A stretch of 64,000 nucleotides of DNA, taken from NCBI GenBank assembly GCA_022841745.1, contig JALHQW010000003.1, positions 124,001 to 188,000 of the forward strand, given 5' to 3'. Origin of the DNA: Saprospiraceae bacterium (GTDB lineage Bacteria > Bacteroidota > Bacteroidia > Chitinophagales > Saprospiraceae). The notes beneath the pieces are model-generated. The model did not search any database. It saw only the letters and a list, made by a program, of their open reading frames with translations, and was not told the origin of the DNA. Of the stretch, positions 22,557 through 32,862 are shown piece after piece (position 1 is the first letter of the stretch; each line of letters opens with the position of its first letter). Made by a program: the position numbers and the translations under genes.

Positions 22557-24890
22557 CTATTGCCTAAGAACGTAGGCGCTCAACTGCTTCTGCGCCAGTT
22601 TTTTCACTAAGCCGAAGGCTTCGGATTTGGTGTCAAAACTGCTAACATAGAGCGCATAGAGGCCGCTCCTTTCCTGCTTTACAATGGCAGTGCCCTCGTA
22701 GCCCATGCTGTTCAGCAGGCTGTACCTGCGATTGGCGTTGTCTTGATTGGCAAAGGTTCCAGCTACTACGGTATAGGATTTTGCCCGGTAGCTGCCTGCG
22801 TTGCTAACAGGCACCGTCGTCGATCCGTTTTCTTCGTTTCCTTCCACCTCATTTCCACCCTTGTCAGCGTCGGGTTGACCAAGAACTGGGTTACTGTTCG
22901 GTTCTGTGCCACCACTTTCGGCAATCAGTTGTGAGGATGTGCTGGCACTTGGTTCGCCAAGCTCCAAAATTTTCACTTCTGTGCGGCGGTTGTACTGGTG
23001 TTCACGCTCCGAACATGCTACGCCAGACTTGCAACGGTTGCGCAATTGGCTTTCGCCATAACCCCTCGGTACGAGATGGCTTCCGTTAACCCCTTTTGAT
23101 GTCAGGTACTTGAAAACGCTTTTAGAGCGGCGGTTGGAAAGGTCTTGGTTATAAGCAATACCCCCCCTGGCATCGGTGTGGGAAGCCAATTCCAGCTTCA
23201 TGCTCGGGTAGGCTTTCATCATAGCCACCACCTCGTTCAGCTCTGGGTAAGCATCGGGACGGAGCGAGGCGTCGTCGAAGTTAAAGTAGATATTTGGCAA
23301 CTGGATGGTCATGCCTGCATAGAGGGGCGAACCACCGAGGTAAAGCGTGACTGGAATGCGGGCGTCTGCCGTGCAGGGCGTCTCCTTGGTGGAGGCGATT
23401 GATGGGGCCGAATTTGCGCCATTGCGTACCGCATAAATACTGAAGATACGGTTGCAGGGCAGACAATAGTCGAACTTACCTTGGTTGTCGCTATAAACGA
23501 CAATGGCCTCTTTGCTGTCCACGTCCACAATATGCACCTCAGCACCAGCCACGGGTTTATTGCTGCCAAGCACCAAGAGATTGCCATCGAGCGGCACACA
23601 ATTGGAAGCCTTGCGCAGCTTTATATCGAGCTTTGAAATATCAGTTCCAGGGGTAACGACCACGTACTCCGGCAGGTAGCCCTCTTTTTCGATTTTGATG
23701 ACATGGCTGCCACGACGAAGCGGCACCTTTGCTGTGCCATCAGCCCCCGTCACGCCCGACTCGCCCATGCCAGCCGAGTTCACATCCATGATGAAATTGT
23801 CCTTGCCATCACCGGGAAGTAATTTCACGAGGTCAGTGCTATCCCCAGCCAGGCCAATTTCATTGAAATTGATGGCACTGATGGTCACGCCGTCCATTGG
23901 GTTGCCATCGGCATCCTTGATTACAAGCCCGTCCAAGTTTCGGTTTTTTTCGGCAAATGGCCCTGTTGGCCCATCTACGTAGAAGCTGTAGATGTCATCG
24001 TAACCAAAGCCTCCCTTGCGGTCGGAAGAGAAATAGCCGTTCTTGTTCTCACTGTCCACGATAAAGCCGAAATCGTCCGTTTCTGTATTGAATGGCGCTC
24101 CAAGGTTTTCAGGTGTTGACCATTTCTGACCGGTTTGCATGGTCATAAAAAGGTCGAGGCCACCCCTGCCACCATGCCCGTCTGAGGAGAAGTACAGCGC
24201 ACCGTCCGCAGCGATATAGGGGAAAACATCGTTGCCAGGCGTGTTCACCGATGGGCCGAGGTTGACCAACGGCCCCCATGATTCGCCCGTTTTCTGTACC
24301 ATGTAAAGGTCAAAACCTCCCTGCCCCCCAGGCACATCGGCAGCGAGGAACATAACATCCCCGTTGGCCGAGATAGAGGGGTGCATGAAATTGTAGTTGA
24401 TATTGTTGAAAGGCAGCTTCTTTGCCTCTCCCCACTCCTCACCATTTTTTGATGCTTGATAAACCTGCATTTTCAACAGTTTGTCTGGAGCATATTCTTT
24501 CAACTCATTGCGGGAGAAGTAAATGGTGGAAGCCTCCCGGTCAAAGGTCATCGGGCCTTCATGTACCTTTTCCAAGATCTTATCAGAAAAAAGCACTGGC
24601 TCTTGCAGGAAGCCCTCTTCATCCCGTTGTGACCAAAATATGGACATCAGGTGGACGCCGCCGATCCGAATATCCTTGACATTGTCATAAAGGATATTCA
24701 CATCACGGGTAGATACGAACACGATACCATCTTTGTAAAAAACCGGGCTATACTCTAACCTCTCAGAGTTGACGCGTCGTTCATTGGTGAGCACGACACG
24801 GTCGTCGCCGAGCGAAATCTGCCCGAGCAAACTGTCCGTTGCCAACATGAAAGCCAGCAGTGCAACAAGTGTGGTGGTATTTTTTTTCAT
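22557..24890 (-). CDS. PD40 beta-propeller / OmpA / SPOR envelope protein
   Basis: 777 aa from the ATG at 24890, giving the signal MKKNTTTLVALLAFMLATDSLLG. WD40-like PD40 repeats fill residues ~40-310 (MHPSISANGDVMFLAADVPGGQGGFDLY, FPYIAADGALYFSSDGHGGRGGLDLF, GYFSSDRKGGFGYDDIYSF). Then come carboxypeptidase-regulatory-like repeats (~320-510), an OmpA peptidoglycan-binding domain (~525-650: IYFNFDDASLRPDAYPEL, SHTDARGGIAYNQDLSNRRSKSV) and a C-terminal SPOR-like domain (YTVVAGTFANQDNANRRYSLLNSMGYEG). PD40-OmpA proteins are commonly encoded with PorP/SprF proteins and link T9SS outer-membrane parts to peptidoglycan, as PorE does. The porP-like gene lies 130 bp upstream on the same strand. The SPOR tail gives a second peptidoglycan contact. 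Confidence 0.88.
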   Translation of the reverse strand: MKKNTTTLVALLAFMLATDSLLGQISLGDDRVVLTNERRVNSERLEYSPVFYKDGIVFVSTRDVNILYDNVKDIRIGGVHLMSIFWSQRDEEGFLQEPVLFSDKILEKVHEGPMTFDREASTIYFSRNELKEYAPDKLLKMQVYQASKNGEEWGEAKKLPFNNINYNFMHPSISANGDVMFLAADVPGGQGGFDLYMVQKTGESWGPLVNLGPSVNTPGNDVFPYIAADGALYFSSDGHGGRGGLDLFMTMQTGQKWSTPENLGAPFNTETDDFGFIVDSENKNGYFSSDRKGGFGYDDIYSFYVDGPTGPFAEKNRNLDGLVIKDADGNPMDGVTISAINFNEIGLAGDSTDLVKLLPGDGKDNFIMDVNSAGMGESGVTGADGTAKVPLRRGSHVIKIEKEGYLPEYVVVTPGTDISKLDIKLRKASNCVPLDGNLLVLGSNKPVAGAEVHIVDVDSKEAIVVYSDNQGKFDYCLPCNRIFSIYAVRNGANSAPSIASTKETPCTADARIPVTLYLGGSPLYAGMTIQLPNIYFNFDDASLRPDAYPELNEVVAMMKAYPSMKLELASHTDARGGIAYNQDLSNRRSKSVFKYLTSKGVNGSHLVPRGYGESQLRNRCKSGVACSEREHQYNRRTEVKILELGEPSASTSSQLIAESGGTEPNSNPVLGQPDADKGGNEVEGNEENGSTTVPVSNAGSYRAKSYTVVAGTFANQDNANRRYSLLNSMGYEGTAIVKQERSGLYALYVSSFDTKSEAFGLVKKLAQKQLSAYVLRQ

Positions 24891-25022
24891 AACAAAATAG
24901 GACAATAGGGGGATTTCATCTAAAACAAGTAACCCTGTCGCTAGGGCTATTGGAAGGAAAACTGGAGTGAAAAATCAAAAATAACCAGCCACCTCTTCCA
25001 AATAACCTTCCAAACTCGTGCC

Positions 25023-25973
25023 TTATTTCTTTTTGAAATAGCGCGGGTTCTCCAAATCACCTTCTTCGGTACGCAGGTCGTAGCGCATCAGCACCTCTAC
25101 CGACCCCGATTGCTGTTGGCGGATGTCAGAAAGCGTGAAGTCATAGCCCAGGCCTACGCCAATTTTCTGGGTTGCCTGGAAAAACACGATGCCGTCAATA
25201 CTATCGCCACTGCCATTGCCCCCAGTGCGGTAGGTGATCCCGCCAGTGACCTTCTTTGCATAGCGTACGCTGAAGTTAATGTCAAAATCGAGCGGGGCAT
25301 TTGCAACATACTTCAACATGAAATTCGGCATGATTTCCACTTGGTCATTAACCGGTATGGTGGCCCCCAAGTTGACATAGCGGTGGGGAGAAATTTTTGC
25401 TGTAATGGTTGAAATATCGTTGAAGCCAATGTCATTTGCCAGCAACTGAGGTGCCGAGACTCCAAGATAAAACATGTCCTTATAGGTTATATAAGCCCCG
25501 CCGCCAACGTTGCCGAGGTACTTATCGTAGAAATTATTGCGCGTAAAAGAATCGTCTATTTGGTCTTTGACTACAATGCGGTCGTCTGTGAAGTCAATGC
25601 CAAGGTACTCCAAAGTGGCCTGCAAGCCTAGCCTGACGCTCCAGTGCTCTGTCATACGTAGGTTGTAGGAATAGGCCGCAGAAGCGAAATAAGCGTAGCT
25701 GATTCCGATGGAATAGCGTGATAAGGTGCCGCCTATCCCAGCTCGCTGATTCATAACAGGGCTCTGAAAGCTGAGCACCTGCGACATTGGAGCGCCATCC
25801 CAACCAATCCATTGGCTACGGTGCAGCCCAGTGAAGGAAGGGGTGTTGCGGCTGCCAACATAGGCAGGGTTGTACAACTGTTGGTTGTACATGAAGTTGG
25901 TGTACATTGGCTCCTGTTGTGCCCAAAGGCTGAAACCTAGCAGTACGAATATGAGGGTTGATAAATTTTTCAT
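25023..25973 (-). CDS. PorP/SprF family T9SS outer-membrane protein
   Basis: 316 aa from the ATG at 25973. The upstream frame to 26048 is part of a heptamer repeat. A signal peptide (MKNLSTLIFVLLGFSLWAQ) is followed by the family signature QQEPMYTNFMYNQQLYNPAYVGSRNTPSFTGLHRSQWIGWDGAPMSQVLSFQSPV. The C terminus (VGLGYDFTLSDIRQQQSGSVEVLMRYDL) is also typical, and it is predicted to be a beta-barrel. SprF is needed for SprB secretion in Flavobacterium, and members are usually paired with a type-B sorting-domain protein. The pairing holds here: the gene just upstream is a 2113-aa type-B substrate. Confidence 0.93.
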   Translation of the reverse strand: MKNLSTLIFVLLGFSLWAQQEPMYTNFMYNQQLYNPAYVGSRNTPSFTGLHRSQWIGWDGAPMSQVLSFQSPVMNQRAGIGGTLSRYSIGISYAYFASAAYSYNLRMTEHWSVRLGLQATLEYLGIDFTDDRIVVKDQIDDSFTRNNFYDKYLGNVGGGAYITYKDMFYLGVSAPQLLANDIGFNDISTITAKISPHRYVNLGATIPVNDQVEIMPNFMLKYVANAPLDFDINFSVRYAKKVTGGITYRTGGNGSGDSIDGIVFFQATQKIGVGLGYDFTLSDIRQQQSGSVEVLMRYDLRTEEGDLENPRYFKKK

Positions 25974-25988
25974 TGTTGCTTGACGGTG

Positions 25989-26067
25989 TTTGGTATCTGG
26001 TGATTGGTGACTGGTGATTCGCAGCTCGTAGCAAGGCTTACGATTCACGAATCACGAGTCACCAAAC
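25989..26067. repeat. Heptamer repeat hairpin between the type-B gene and porP-like gene
   Basis: Units TATCTGG, TGATTGG, TGACTGG, TGATTCG (25994-26021) face CTTACGA, TTCACGA, ATCACGA, GTCACCA (26037-26064). The hairpin lies within the likely operon and could lower the amount of transcript reaching the downstream genes. Confidence 0.8.
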
Positions 26068-26073
26068 ACTAAA

Positions 26074-29000
26074 TCAACGATAAATCACTACAAATCCTTT
26101 TTGAACGGCCGCATCAGGGTCTCGCTGGAAGAGGTAGAAATAGGTCCCATCCGGCAGTGGCTTGCCATCACTATTGGTGCCAGCCCAGTCATTTTTGTAG
26201 GGTGCAGCTTCATAGACCTTATCGCCCCACTCATTGAAAATGACGATGGTATTGAGCAGTTGGTCGAACGCACACGAAACTTCAAGGTTGTCATTGGCAC
26301 CGTCACTGTTAGGGGATATTAGGTTTGTAACGACGCATTCACCCGGGCTGAAATTAAAGTCGAAAGTCACCTTCGCAACGTCGCATTCATCGGGGCAATC
26401 AATATTGCAAAACTCTACGAAAACGAGGTCAGTGCCCCAAAATCCAGGATCTGGTTGGAAGGCATAAATGCTGTCCCGAACCAAAGAGATGTTTCCATTT
26501 TCTGGCTGGTTAAGGAAGTTGACGGTGTATTGGCCATGGTCAATATTCACAAAATCAGACATGTTGAACTCCTGCGTGACATTGATAACACCTGCGACAA
26601 TGCCATCGTTGGCATCCACTTCGGGCGTCACTACCACATCAACCGTTGCAGTGGCTACACAACCATCCAAATTCGTGGCTATGACCGTGTAAGTGGAAGT
26701 GCCATACAATGAAGCATTGCCCACATTTAGGGTCTGCCCCGAACCAATTGCGTTGCCAGATGGATTGTACCAAGTATAAGTTCCGTTATCAACCGAACTT
26801 GCACTCAAGCTCAATGGATTGTTGGCACAGCCACCGAAATCCAAATTTGCTGCAAGGCCCAAGATGGCATCGGTGATTTTAACCTCTTTGCTGCCAAAGC
26901 CCTGGCAGCCATCAGTAGTTGCTACATCAAGGAAATAAAAACCATTGTTTGCAGAAGTAACACCGTCCAACACCGCAGCGGTGTTGTTCGTAATAAAGTT
27001 TCCTTGTGCATCAGTCCAGGAATAGATAAAGTTGCCTGTTAAATCAGTGGACAAAGTGATGGAAGTAGTGCCATCTACACAATCGGTCTCACCCGTAATG
27101 AAAATGTTCGGAGCGGGAAGCTGGTTGAACGTGACACTTACACTTACCGTATCCGTTTCACAACCGTTGTTATCAATTGCCGCAAAGGAATACGTATAAG
27201 TGCCAGCGGCATTAGGGCTTGCCGTGTTGTTACTAGAGCCTTGGTTATTAGGCAACAGGCCCTCGCCCGCCCAATAATAGGACTGTGCTCCAGGGTAGAA
27301 CGTACCCGATAGGTCAACGCTCGCACCAAAGCAAACCACCAGATCGCTTGCAGTTAAGGTTGGGGATTGCGGAGCCATGGTGAACTCCAATTCAACCGAT
27401 GCCGTATCTGAACATCCTCCTGCAGAAGTTGAAACTACCGTATAAGTACCATTGAATGCAGGGCTAACATCCAACAACGTCACGGTCTTGATATCGGTGG
27501 TCGGCGGCAAGGGGATTGGCCCGTCCCAAACCCACATATTAGCTCCCGTCCCATTATCAATCAGTGTTATATCGCTACCAGGTTCCAAGCACTTAGTATC
27601 ACCAATAACCTGCAAATTGACAATTGGGTAGGCACCCACACTTATCACCCATTCGGCAGTGTCGGAGACGCAACCATCCACTTCCACATAGAAGTAGTAA
27701 TAGTAAACACCAGGTGCCATTGGCTCAACCTTCACAATTGGGTTGTTGATAGGTATAAGGCCGCTATTGGCAGCAGGTTCGGAATACCAGTGATAAGTCA
27801 CATTGTTGCCACTGTAAAGTTGGCCATTGATGGTGACATCCTCGCCTTCGCAAATGACCGCATCCGTACCAAAAAGGAATGGATCATTTGGCCCCGTGCT
27901 CTCTTCAACGATGATGCTGCTGCTGCCCGTGCATCCGAAGTTCGATGTGGCAACCACCGTATAAGTGCCATAGCTACTGGCTGTCGGGTTCGGGATGGTC
28001 TGGTTTTGGCCTGAAACCATCGCCCCGTTGGGGAATTTCCACTGCCAGTTGGTGACAACGGCCAATGATGAATTGGTGGCCGTCAAATCAATAGGAGTAC
28101 CCGAGTTCAAGCACAAGATGTCGTTGGCTTGCGCAGTGACAACTGGGGCTGGGTCAACCACCAAGTTCACATTGAACTCAAGGTCGCAGAAGGCCATCGA
28201 AACCAAGGCCGTATATATGCCGCCCTGGCTGACCGTCACGTTGTTCAAGGTAAAGGTCTGCTGGTTACTTATTACTTGGTTGCCTTTGACCCACAGGTAA
28301 GAAGCGCCTGGCATTCCACCAACGGTGAAGGTCACGTTTTCGCCTTCGCATACCGGCGTCGGGGCAACCGAGGCTGGTGTTATTTGCGGATCGAGCACAT
28401 TGATGGTGAAGGAGCAAACCGAGATATTACCGTTGTTGTCTGTAGCTTGGTAAGTGAACATATTGGCACCTACCGGAAACGCACTGCCTGAAGGCAAGCC
28501 TGCCGTTTGCACAAAAGAGGAAATACCACATTCATCGGCTGGTATCAATTCTGACAAGAATAGGGTAATGTTTTCACAATCCATCTGCTGGTAGTTGCCA
28601 ATGATTCCGTCAGGGTCGTCCAGTACGCTGCCATCCACGGAGATGGAGGCGCCGGATGGGCAACCGACTATTTCAGGAGCGTCATTGTCCTCCACAGTGA
28701 TGGTGAGCGTGTCCCTTGTGATGTTGCCATTTACATCAATAGCCACAAAAATGACATCGTGTTCGCCAACGGCGAAGAAATCGCCGGAAACCCCTCCACT
28801 AGCCCCAAAAGACTCAATACCGCAATTGTCCAATGGGAAACCTGGACCAGTCCATGTAACAGCCGCTCCACAATCAAAAGGATCAGTATCTGTTGTGATA
28901 TCGGCAGGCATGTTTGGAATAAATGGCGGTTGGTTGTCCAACACCGTTACTGTGAAAGCACAAGAAGAGGTGTTGCCAGCATTATCGGTAGCTGTATAGA

Positions 29001-32000
29001 TGACGGTATGTACACCAACGTCGAAAGATGGGCCAGCAGGTGTGATTGGAACGGGTTGCACCTGGCCGCAATTGTCCGTGGCCGTTGGTACAGGAAAGTT
29101 GACCGTTGCGGAGCACTGGTTCAGGCTGGCATTCACAGGGGGCTGATTACCTGGGCATGTGAGGACTGGCGCTTGGTTGTCAAGCACTTCAACATAGAAG
29201 GTGCAAATAGCCGTGTTGCCGAGGTCGTCAACTGCAGTATAGGAGACAGGTGTAATGCCCACGGCAAATTGAGAGCCCGGCCCTTGTGGTGCGAACGTAA
29301 AAGACAGCACATCGTCACAATTGCCATCAGCCGTGATGGGAGGCCATGAAACAATAGCACTGCAATGACCCGGATCAGTATTCACCGTAATCGTATCCCC
29401 GGCAGGACAATTGTTGATTCTTGGCGGTTGGTTGTCAATTACTTCCAGTGTATAAATACAAGAAACCACATTACCTGCCATATCAATGGCGGTCACATTA
29501 ATGCTGTTGTAGCCAATTGGCAAAAGGCTTCCAATGGCTGGAAAATAATCCAAGTTTAAGCCTGGGCAGTTGTCCGTAGCTATGGGTAATATCGCCCCAC
29601 TAAAAACGAGGCCGCAGGAGTCAATTGTATTGCCATAAGTAATACTGTCAATTGGGCAGTTTACGAATACCGGTGCGGCGGTATCGGAAACAATTACTTG
29701 AAAACTGCAAGTAAGCGTATCGTTGTCAATGCTGATGGCTGTAAAACTCACGTCCGTAATGCCCACATTGAAGTCGCCGCTTGCATCCAGGCCAGTTTCG
29801 CCTCCGATAGTTGCACCACTGAGGGTATAGTAGGCAGAAGCCAAGTTGGCAGGAGGATCCACGGTTGCGAAAATCGAGTCTATGGTCGCAAAACAGCTAT
29901 TGGCGTTGTTGTCTGCAAGCTGTGCAGTGGGGCAGGTAAGGGTGAAAATAGGAACTTCCACAATGGTGACCTCCACGGTACAGGAGCTTTGATTCCCAAA
30001 ATCATCTTCCCCGAAATAAGTAACGGTAGTAGCACCAACGGGGAAAGCCTCGCCGCTTGCGTCACTACCCGTACCACCTCCAGATGGTATCGCACCCGAA
30101 AAATGATAAAAGCTGGTATCAATGCCACAATTGTCGCTGATGGCCAACAAGCCGATATTATTGATGATGGTGTCAATTGTGCCAAATGGTACTTCGATGG
30201 TCGTATCTGCCGGGCAGTCGAGGAAAGGTGCTTGGTCGTCGGTAATAGTCACCACAAAAGTGCAGGTATCCCTGTTGTTGCTGGGATCAGCCACGATGCA
30301 CATGACGGTTGTATTGCCCACTGGGAAGGAAGATCCAGATGGCGGGTTGCATGTAACCGTTACGGATGCAGCACAGTTGTCGGTCACTACCGGGGCCTGC
30401 CAATTGACAACCGCAGCACAAGTACCAGCGGTATTTGGCTGCGTTATATTGGCAGGGCAAGTAATGGTCGGTGCCTCTGTGTCATTCACCACCACTACCA
30501 CGCTGCACACAGAGATATTGCCGTTTATGTCGGTCGCAGTAAAATTGACCGTTGTAGAGCCGACATTGAAGACGTTGCCCGCAGGGCGGTTGTCAGTGAC
30601 GGACAAAACACCGCAATTATCTGTGGCCGTAGCATTGCCTAAAGCTACCACAGCAGTGCAAAGACCTGCTGTGTTGCCAACAGGTGATGGCGTTGCAGGA
30701 CAGGTGATGGCGGGTGCAGTGTTGTCTTCCAAGTTCACCATAAATGTGCAGGTATCCTTCAAACCGGCGGCATCGGTGGCAATCATGCTAACTAGGGTCG
30801 TATCCGAAATAACCGTACCGGGCGCAGGGGTTTGGCTTATAGTGACGCTGCCAGTTGGGCAGTTATCCGTTACCATTACCTGTCCAATATAATCACCAAG
30901 TGTAGCTTGGCAGCTTGCATTGGCCTGCAAATCAATATCGGAAGGGCAGGTAATGGAAGGTGGTTGGTTGTCAACTACTGTCACCGTAAAGGTGCAGGGT
31001 GCGCTCGCTTGGCCTTCGCTGTCGGTGGCTACATAAGTTACCGTTGTAACACCAACTGGAAACGTGCTTCCGGAAGCAGGGCCAACAGTGCGAACAGGCA
31101 CTGGGGGCACAACATCGCAATCATCGGTTGCCGTGGGCGCAGTCCAAGTGGCCACCTGCCCACAAGTACCTGGGGCAGCATTCAAAACGATGTTCGTTGG
31201 GCAATTCACAATGACTGGCGGGTTGTCAACAAATACTGCATTGCCATTTGTTGTAACCACAGGGCGGGGCACTGCAGGGAATGCAGCTGCAATGATAGCC
31301 GTTGGCATGTCTGTGAATTCTACCAAAGATTCATCTCCGCCTCCTGCCTGCCTTACGAAGTTCAAAATGAACAGGGTATCGTTGTTCGGCAGTGTCTTGC
31401 CTGTAGCCATGGGATCAACCCAAGCTACCGTTATGATGCCGTTGTTCGTTTGCGAGGTACCGAAATTGCTGGCAGTGAGCGGCAATACCGGATTCAGGTC
31501 AGTCCTTGAAAGGTACTTGATAACTGTTTCATCCCATTCCAAGGTAAAGGAAAAGGCTGTAATCATGTTAAAATTCCTCGTTGTGACCGCAATGGAAATG
31601 GTCGTATCGGCACATAAAGCTGTATCGCTCAGCGCAATAAACTCCACAGCATTCACCACTTGGTTGACCGTCACATTCACGGCGCAGTTGGCAGTATTGC
31701 CTTCGCCATCGGTAGCGACATAAGTGACAGTGGTAGTACCCAAATTGAAGGTACTGCCACTGGCATTGTTGGCACCGGAGATATTGGTAGCACCAGTTGA
31801 AGAATAAGTAACTGAAGCTAAAGCACAGTTATCGGCTGGCGTAGGGGCCAAGCCTACTACGACCGCACTACTGCCAGTCGTGTTGACAGTTTGCGAAGCA
31901 GGGCATGTAATTGTGGGCGACACGGTGTCGTCCCTTGTCACAGAACCATCAATGGTGGTCACGGGCACAACGACAGGTGGGAAGCCCTGTGCTGCAATGA

Positions 32001-32415
32001 TAGGTGTAGGATTGTCCTTGAATTGGACAAGCGATGTGCTGCCTACAGGACCAATGACCGTGAAATAGACCCGGTAAATCACGGTGCCATTCGGTCGGCT
32101 CTTACCGACGCCATCGTTGTCAATCCATGCAGTGGTGATGATGCCATTGGCCTGCTGAGAAGTGCCAAAATCTGCGGCATTGAGATAGGCGAGGTTGAAG
32201 GCACCAACGGAGTCGAAGTCCAAAACCGCCTCGTTCCATTCCATGGAATAAGAAAAAGCGGAAATATTGGTGAACCCGCTAACGGTCACTGGCACCGAAA
32301 CAGTCGTCTGGTTGGGACAGCTTTCGATATTGGGCACCGAAAAGCTTACTTGTGCAGTAAGCGCACCAATCCCTACCAAGAAACCTAAAACGGTTAAGGG
32401 TAAAGTCTTAAACAT
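26074..32415 (-). CDS. Giant cohesin-HYR-Ig surface protein, T9SS type B substrate
   Basis: 2113 aa from the ATG at 32415 (signal MFKTLPLTVLGFLVGIGALTAQ). Residues ~22-155 and ~255-390 are two cohesin-like domains (VSVPVTVSGFTNISAFSYSMEW; AFSFTLEWDETVIKYLS). About twelve HYR modules follow (~160-245, ~395-1345), each with an xxCPx start, a TDNC or DNCG centre and an FPVGxTTVTYxATD segment. Ig/PKD-like domains fill ~1345-1950. The last ~90 residues are a type-B (gliding-motility-associated) sorting domain: ISPNSDGANDNLEV ... VIFNEWGDKVYEAAPYKNDWAGTNSDGKPLPDGTYFYLF. It should be secreted by T9SS and held at the cell surface, probably as an adhesin. The porP-like gene follows. Confidence 0.9.
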   Translation of the reverse strand: MFKTLPLTVLGFLVGIGALTAQVSFSVPNIESCPNQTTVSVPVTVSGFTNISAFSYSMEWNEAVLDFDSVGAFNLAYLNAADFGTSQQANGIITTAWIDNDGVGKSRPNGTVIYRVYFTVIGPVGSTSLVQFKDNPTPIIAAQGFPPVVVPVTTIDGSVTRDDTVSPTITCPASQTVNTTGSSAVVVGLAPTPADNCALASVTYSSTGATNISGANNASGSTFNLGTTTVTYVATDGEGNTANCAVNVTVNQVVNAVEFIALSDTALCADTTISIAVTTRNFNMITAFSFTLEWDETVIKYLSRTDLNPVLPLTASNFGTSQTNNGIITVAWVDPMATGKTLPNNDTLFILNFVRQAGGGDESLVEFTDMPTAIIAAAFPAVPRPVVTTNGNAVFVDNPPVIVNCPTNIVLNAAPGTCGQVATWTAPTATDDCDVVPPVPVRTVGPASGSTFPVGVTTVTYVATDSEGQASAPCTFTVTVVDNQPPSITCPSDIDLQANASCQATLGDYIGQVMVTDNCPTGSVTISQTPAPGTVISDTTLVSMIATDAAGLKDTCTFMVNLEDNTAPAITCPATPSPVGNTAGLCTAVVALGNATATDNCGVLSVTDNRPAGNVFNVGSTTVNFTATDINGNISVCSVVVVVNDTEAPTITCPANITQPNTAGTCAAVVNWQAPVVTDNCAASVTVTCNPPSGSSFPVGNTTVMCIVADPSNNRDTCTFVVTITDDQAPFLDCPADTTIEVPFGTIDTIINNIGLLAISDNCGIDTSFYHFSGAIPSGGGTGSDASGEAFPVGATTVTYFGEDDFGNQSSCTVEVTIVEVPIFTLTCPTAQLADNNANSCFATIDSIFATVDPPANLASAYYTLSGATIGGETGLDASGDFNVGITDVSFTAISIDNDTLTCSFQVIVSDTAAPVFVNCPIDSITYGNTIDSCGLVFSGAILPIATDNCPGLNLDYFPAIGSLLPIGYNSINVTAIDMAGNVVSCIYTLEVIDNQPPRINNCPAGDTITVNTDPGHCSAIVSWPPITADGNCDDVLSFTFAPQGPGSQFAVGITPVSYTAVDDLGNTAICTFYVEVLDNQAPVLTCPGNQPPVNASLNQCSATVNFPVPTATDNCGQVQPVPITPAGPSFDVGVHTVIYTATDNAGNTSSCAFTVTVLDNQPPFIPNMPADITTDTDPFDCGAAVTWTGPGFPLDNCGIESFGASGGVSGDFFAVGEHDVIFVAIDVNGNITRDTLTITVEDNDAPEIVGCPSGASISVDGSVLDDPDGIIGNYQQMDCENITLFLSELIPADECGISSFVQTAGLPSGSAFPVGANMFTYQATDNNGNISVCSFTINVLDPQITPASVAPTPVCEGENVTFTVGGMPGASYLWVKGNQVISNQQTFTLNNVTVSQGGIYTALVSMAFCDLEFNVNLVVDPAPVVTAQANDILCLNSGTPIDLTATNSSLAVVTNWQWKFPNGAMVSGQNQTIPNPTASSYGTYTVVATSNFGCTGSSSIIVEESTGPNDPFLFGTDAVICEGEDVTINGQLYSGNNVTYHWYSEPAANSGLIPINNPIVKVEPMAPGVYYYYFYVEVDGCVSDTAEWVISVGAYPIVNLQVIGDTKCLEPGSDITLIDNGTGANMWVWDGPIPLPPTTDIKTVTLLDVSPAFNGTYTVVSTSAGGCSDTASVELEFTMAPQSPTLTASDLVVCFGASVDLSGTFYPGAQSYYWAGEGLLPNNQGSSNNTASPNAAGTYTYSFAAIDNNGCETDTVSVSVTFNQLPAPNIFITGETDCVDGTTSITLSTDLTGNFIYSWTDAQGNFITNNTAAVLDGVTSANNGFYFLDVATTDGCQGFGSKEVKITDAILGLAANLDFGGCANNPLSLSASSVDNGTYTWYNPSGNAIGSGQTLNVGNASLYGTSTYTVIATNLDGCVATATVDVVVTPEVDANDGIVAGVINVTQEFNMSDFVNIDHGQYTVNFLNQPENGNISLVRDSIYAFQPDPGFWGTDLVFVEFCNIDCPDECDVAKVTFDFNFSPGECVVTNLISPNSDGANDNLEVSCAFDQLLNTIVIFNEWGDKVYEAAPYKNDWAGTNSDGKPLPDGTYFYLFQRDPDAAVQKGFVVIYR

Positions 32416-32591
32416 TTTCTTTGAGTTTATAGGACTGCAACCGATATGCTCGGCAGGTATCGGTTTCAATCTAAATCGGTTATCAGAAAAACCAGACCTC
32501 ATAAAAGCGTCTGATTGTCATAACTACCAAAAAGCTATGTGAGCATAAAACGAATTAGCTGTTCAGTGTGTAGGTTTCTCCTCCTGCTATA

Positions 32592-32617
32592 CCGCTCCCC
32601 CGATGAAGGGGGAGCGG
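32592..32617. other. GC-rich hairpin between the two giant genes
   Basis: CCGCTCCCCC pairs with GGGGGAGCGG around GATGAA in the 447-bp gap. It is not followed by a T run in either direction, so I do not call it a terminator. Confidence 0.5.
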
Positions 32618-32816
32618 CATCTAACAGAAGCAAATAGTGGATAATCCGTCCCTTAAAAAATGGGACTTCATTGACCTTGGGCATTAATCGAAACATACCC
32701 AAGTAAACTAAGCCGTGTTCATCAAACCTGCTGCCTAACCTATTTTCCCTTTGTCAAAAGACATTGATAAATTCTTTTTTGACAAGCAAACAGCAAGGTC
32801 TCGAAAAGCCCAAAAG

Positions 32817-32850
32817 CTTTGGACTGGCCCCATTTTGGCCAGTCCAAACT
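32817..32850 (-). terminator. Terminator-like hairpin after the 2450-aa gene
   Basis: TTTGGACTGGCC pairs with GGCCAGTCCAAA around a ~7-nt loop, 13 bp past the stop at 32863 on the minus strand. The following tract is only moderately T-rich. If it works, the two giant genes are separate transcripts. Confidence 0.65.
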
Positions 32851-32862
32851 GCTTTGGATTTG

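Noticed and set aside
29698-30642. Plus-strand frame of 314 aa inside the 2113-aa gene
   Set aside because: Its sequence has no domain or signal, while the minus-strand frame shows clear HYR modules throughout.
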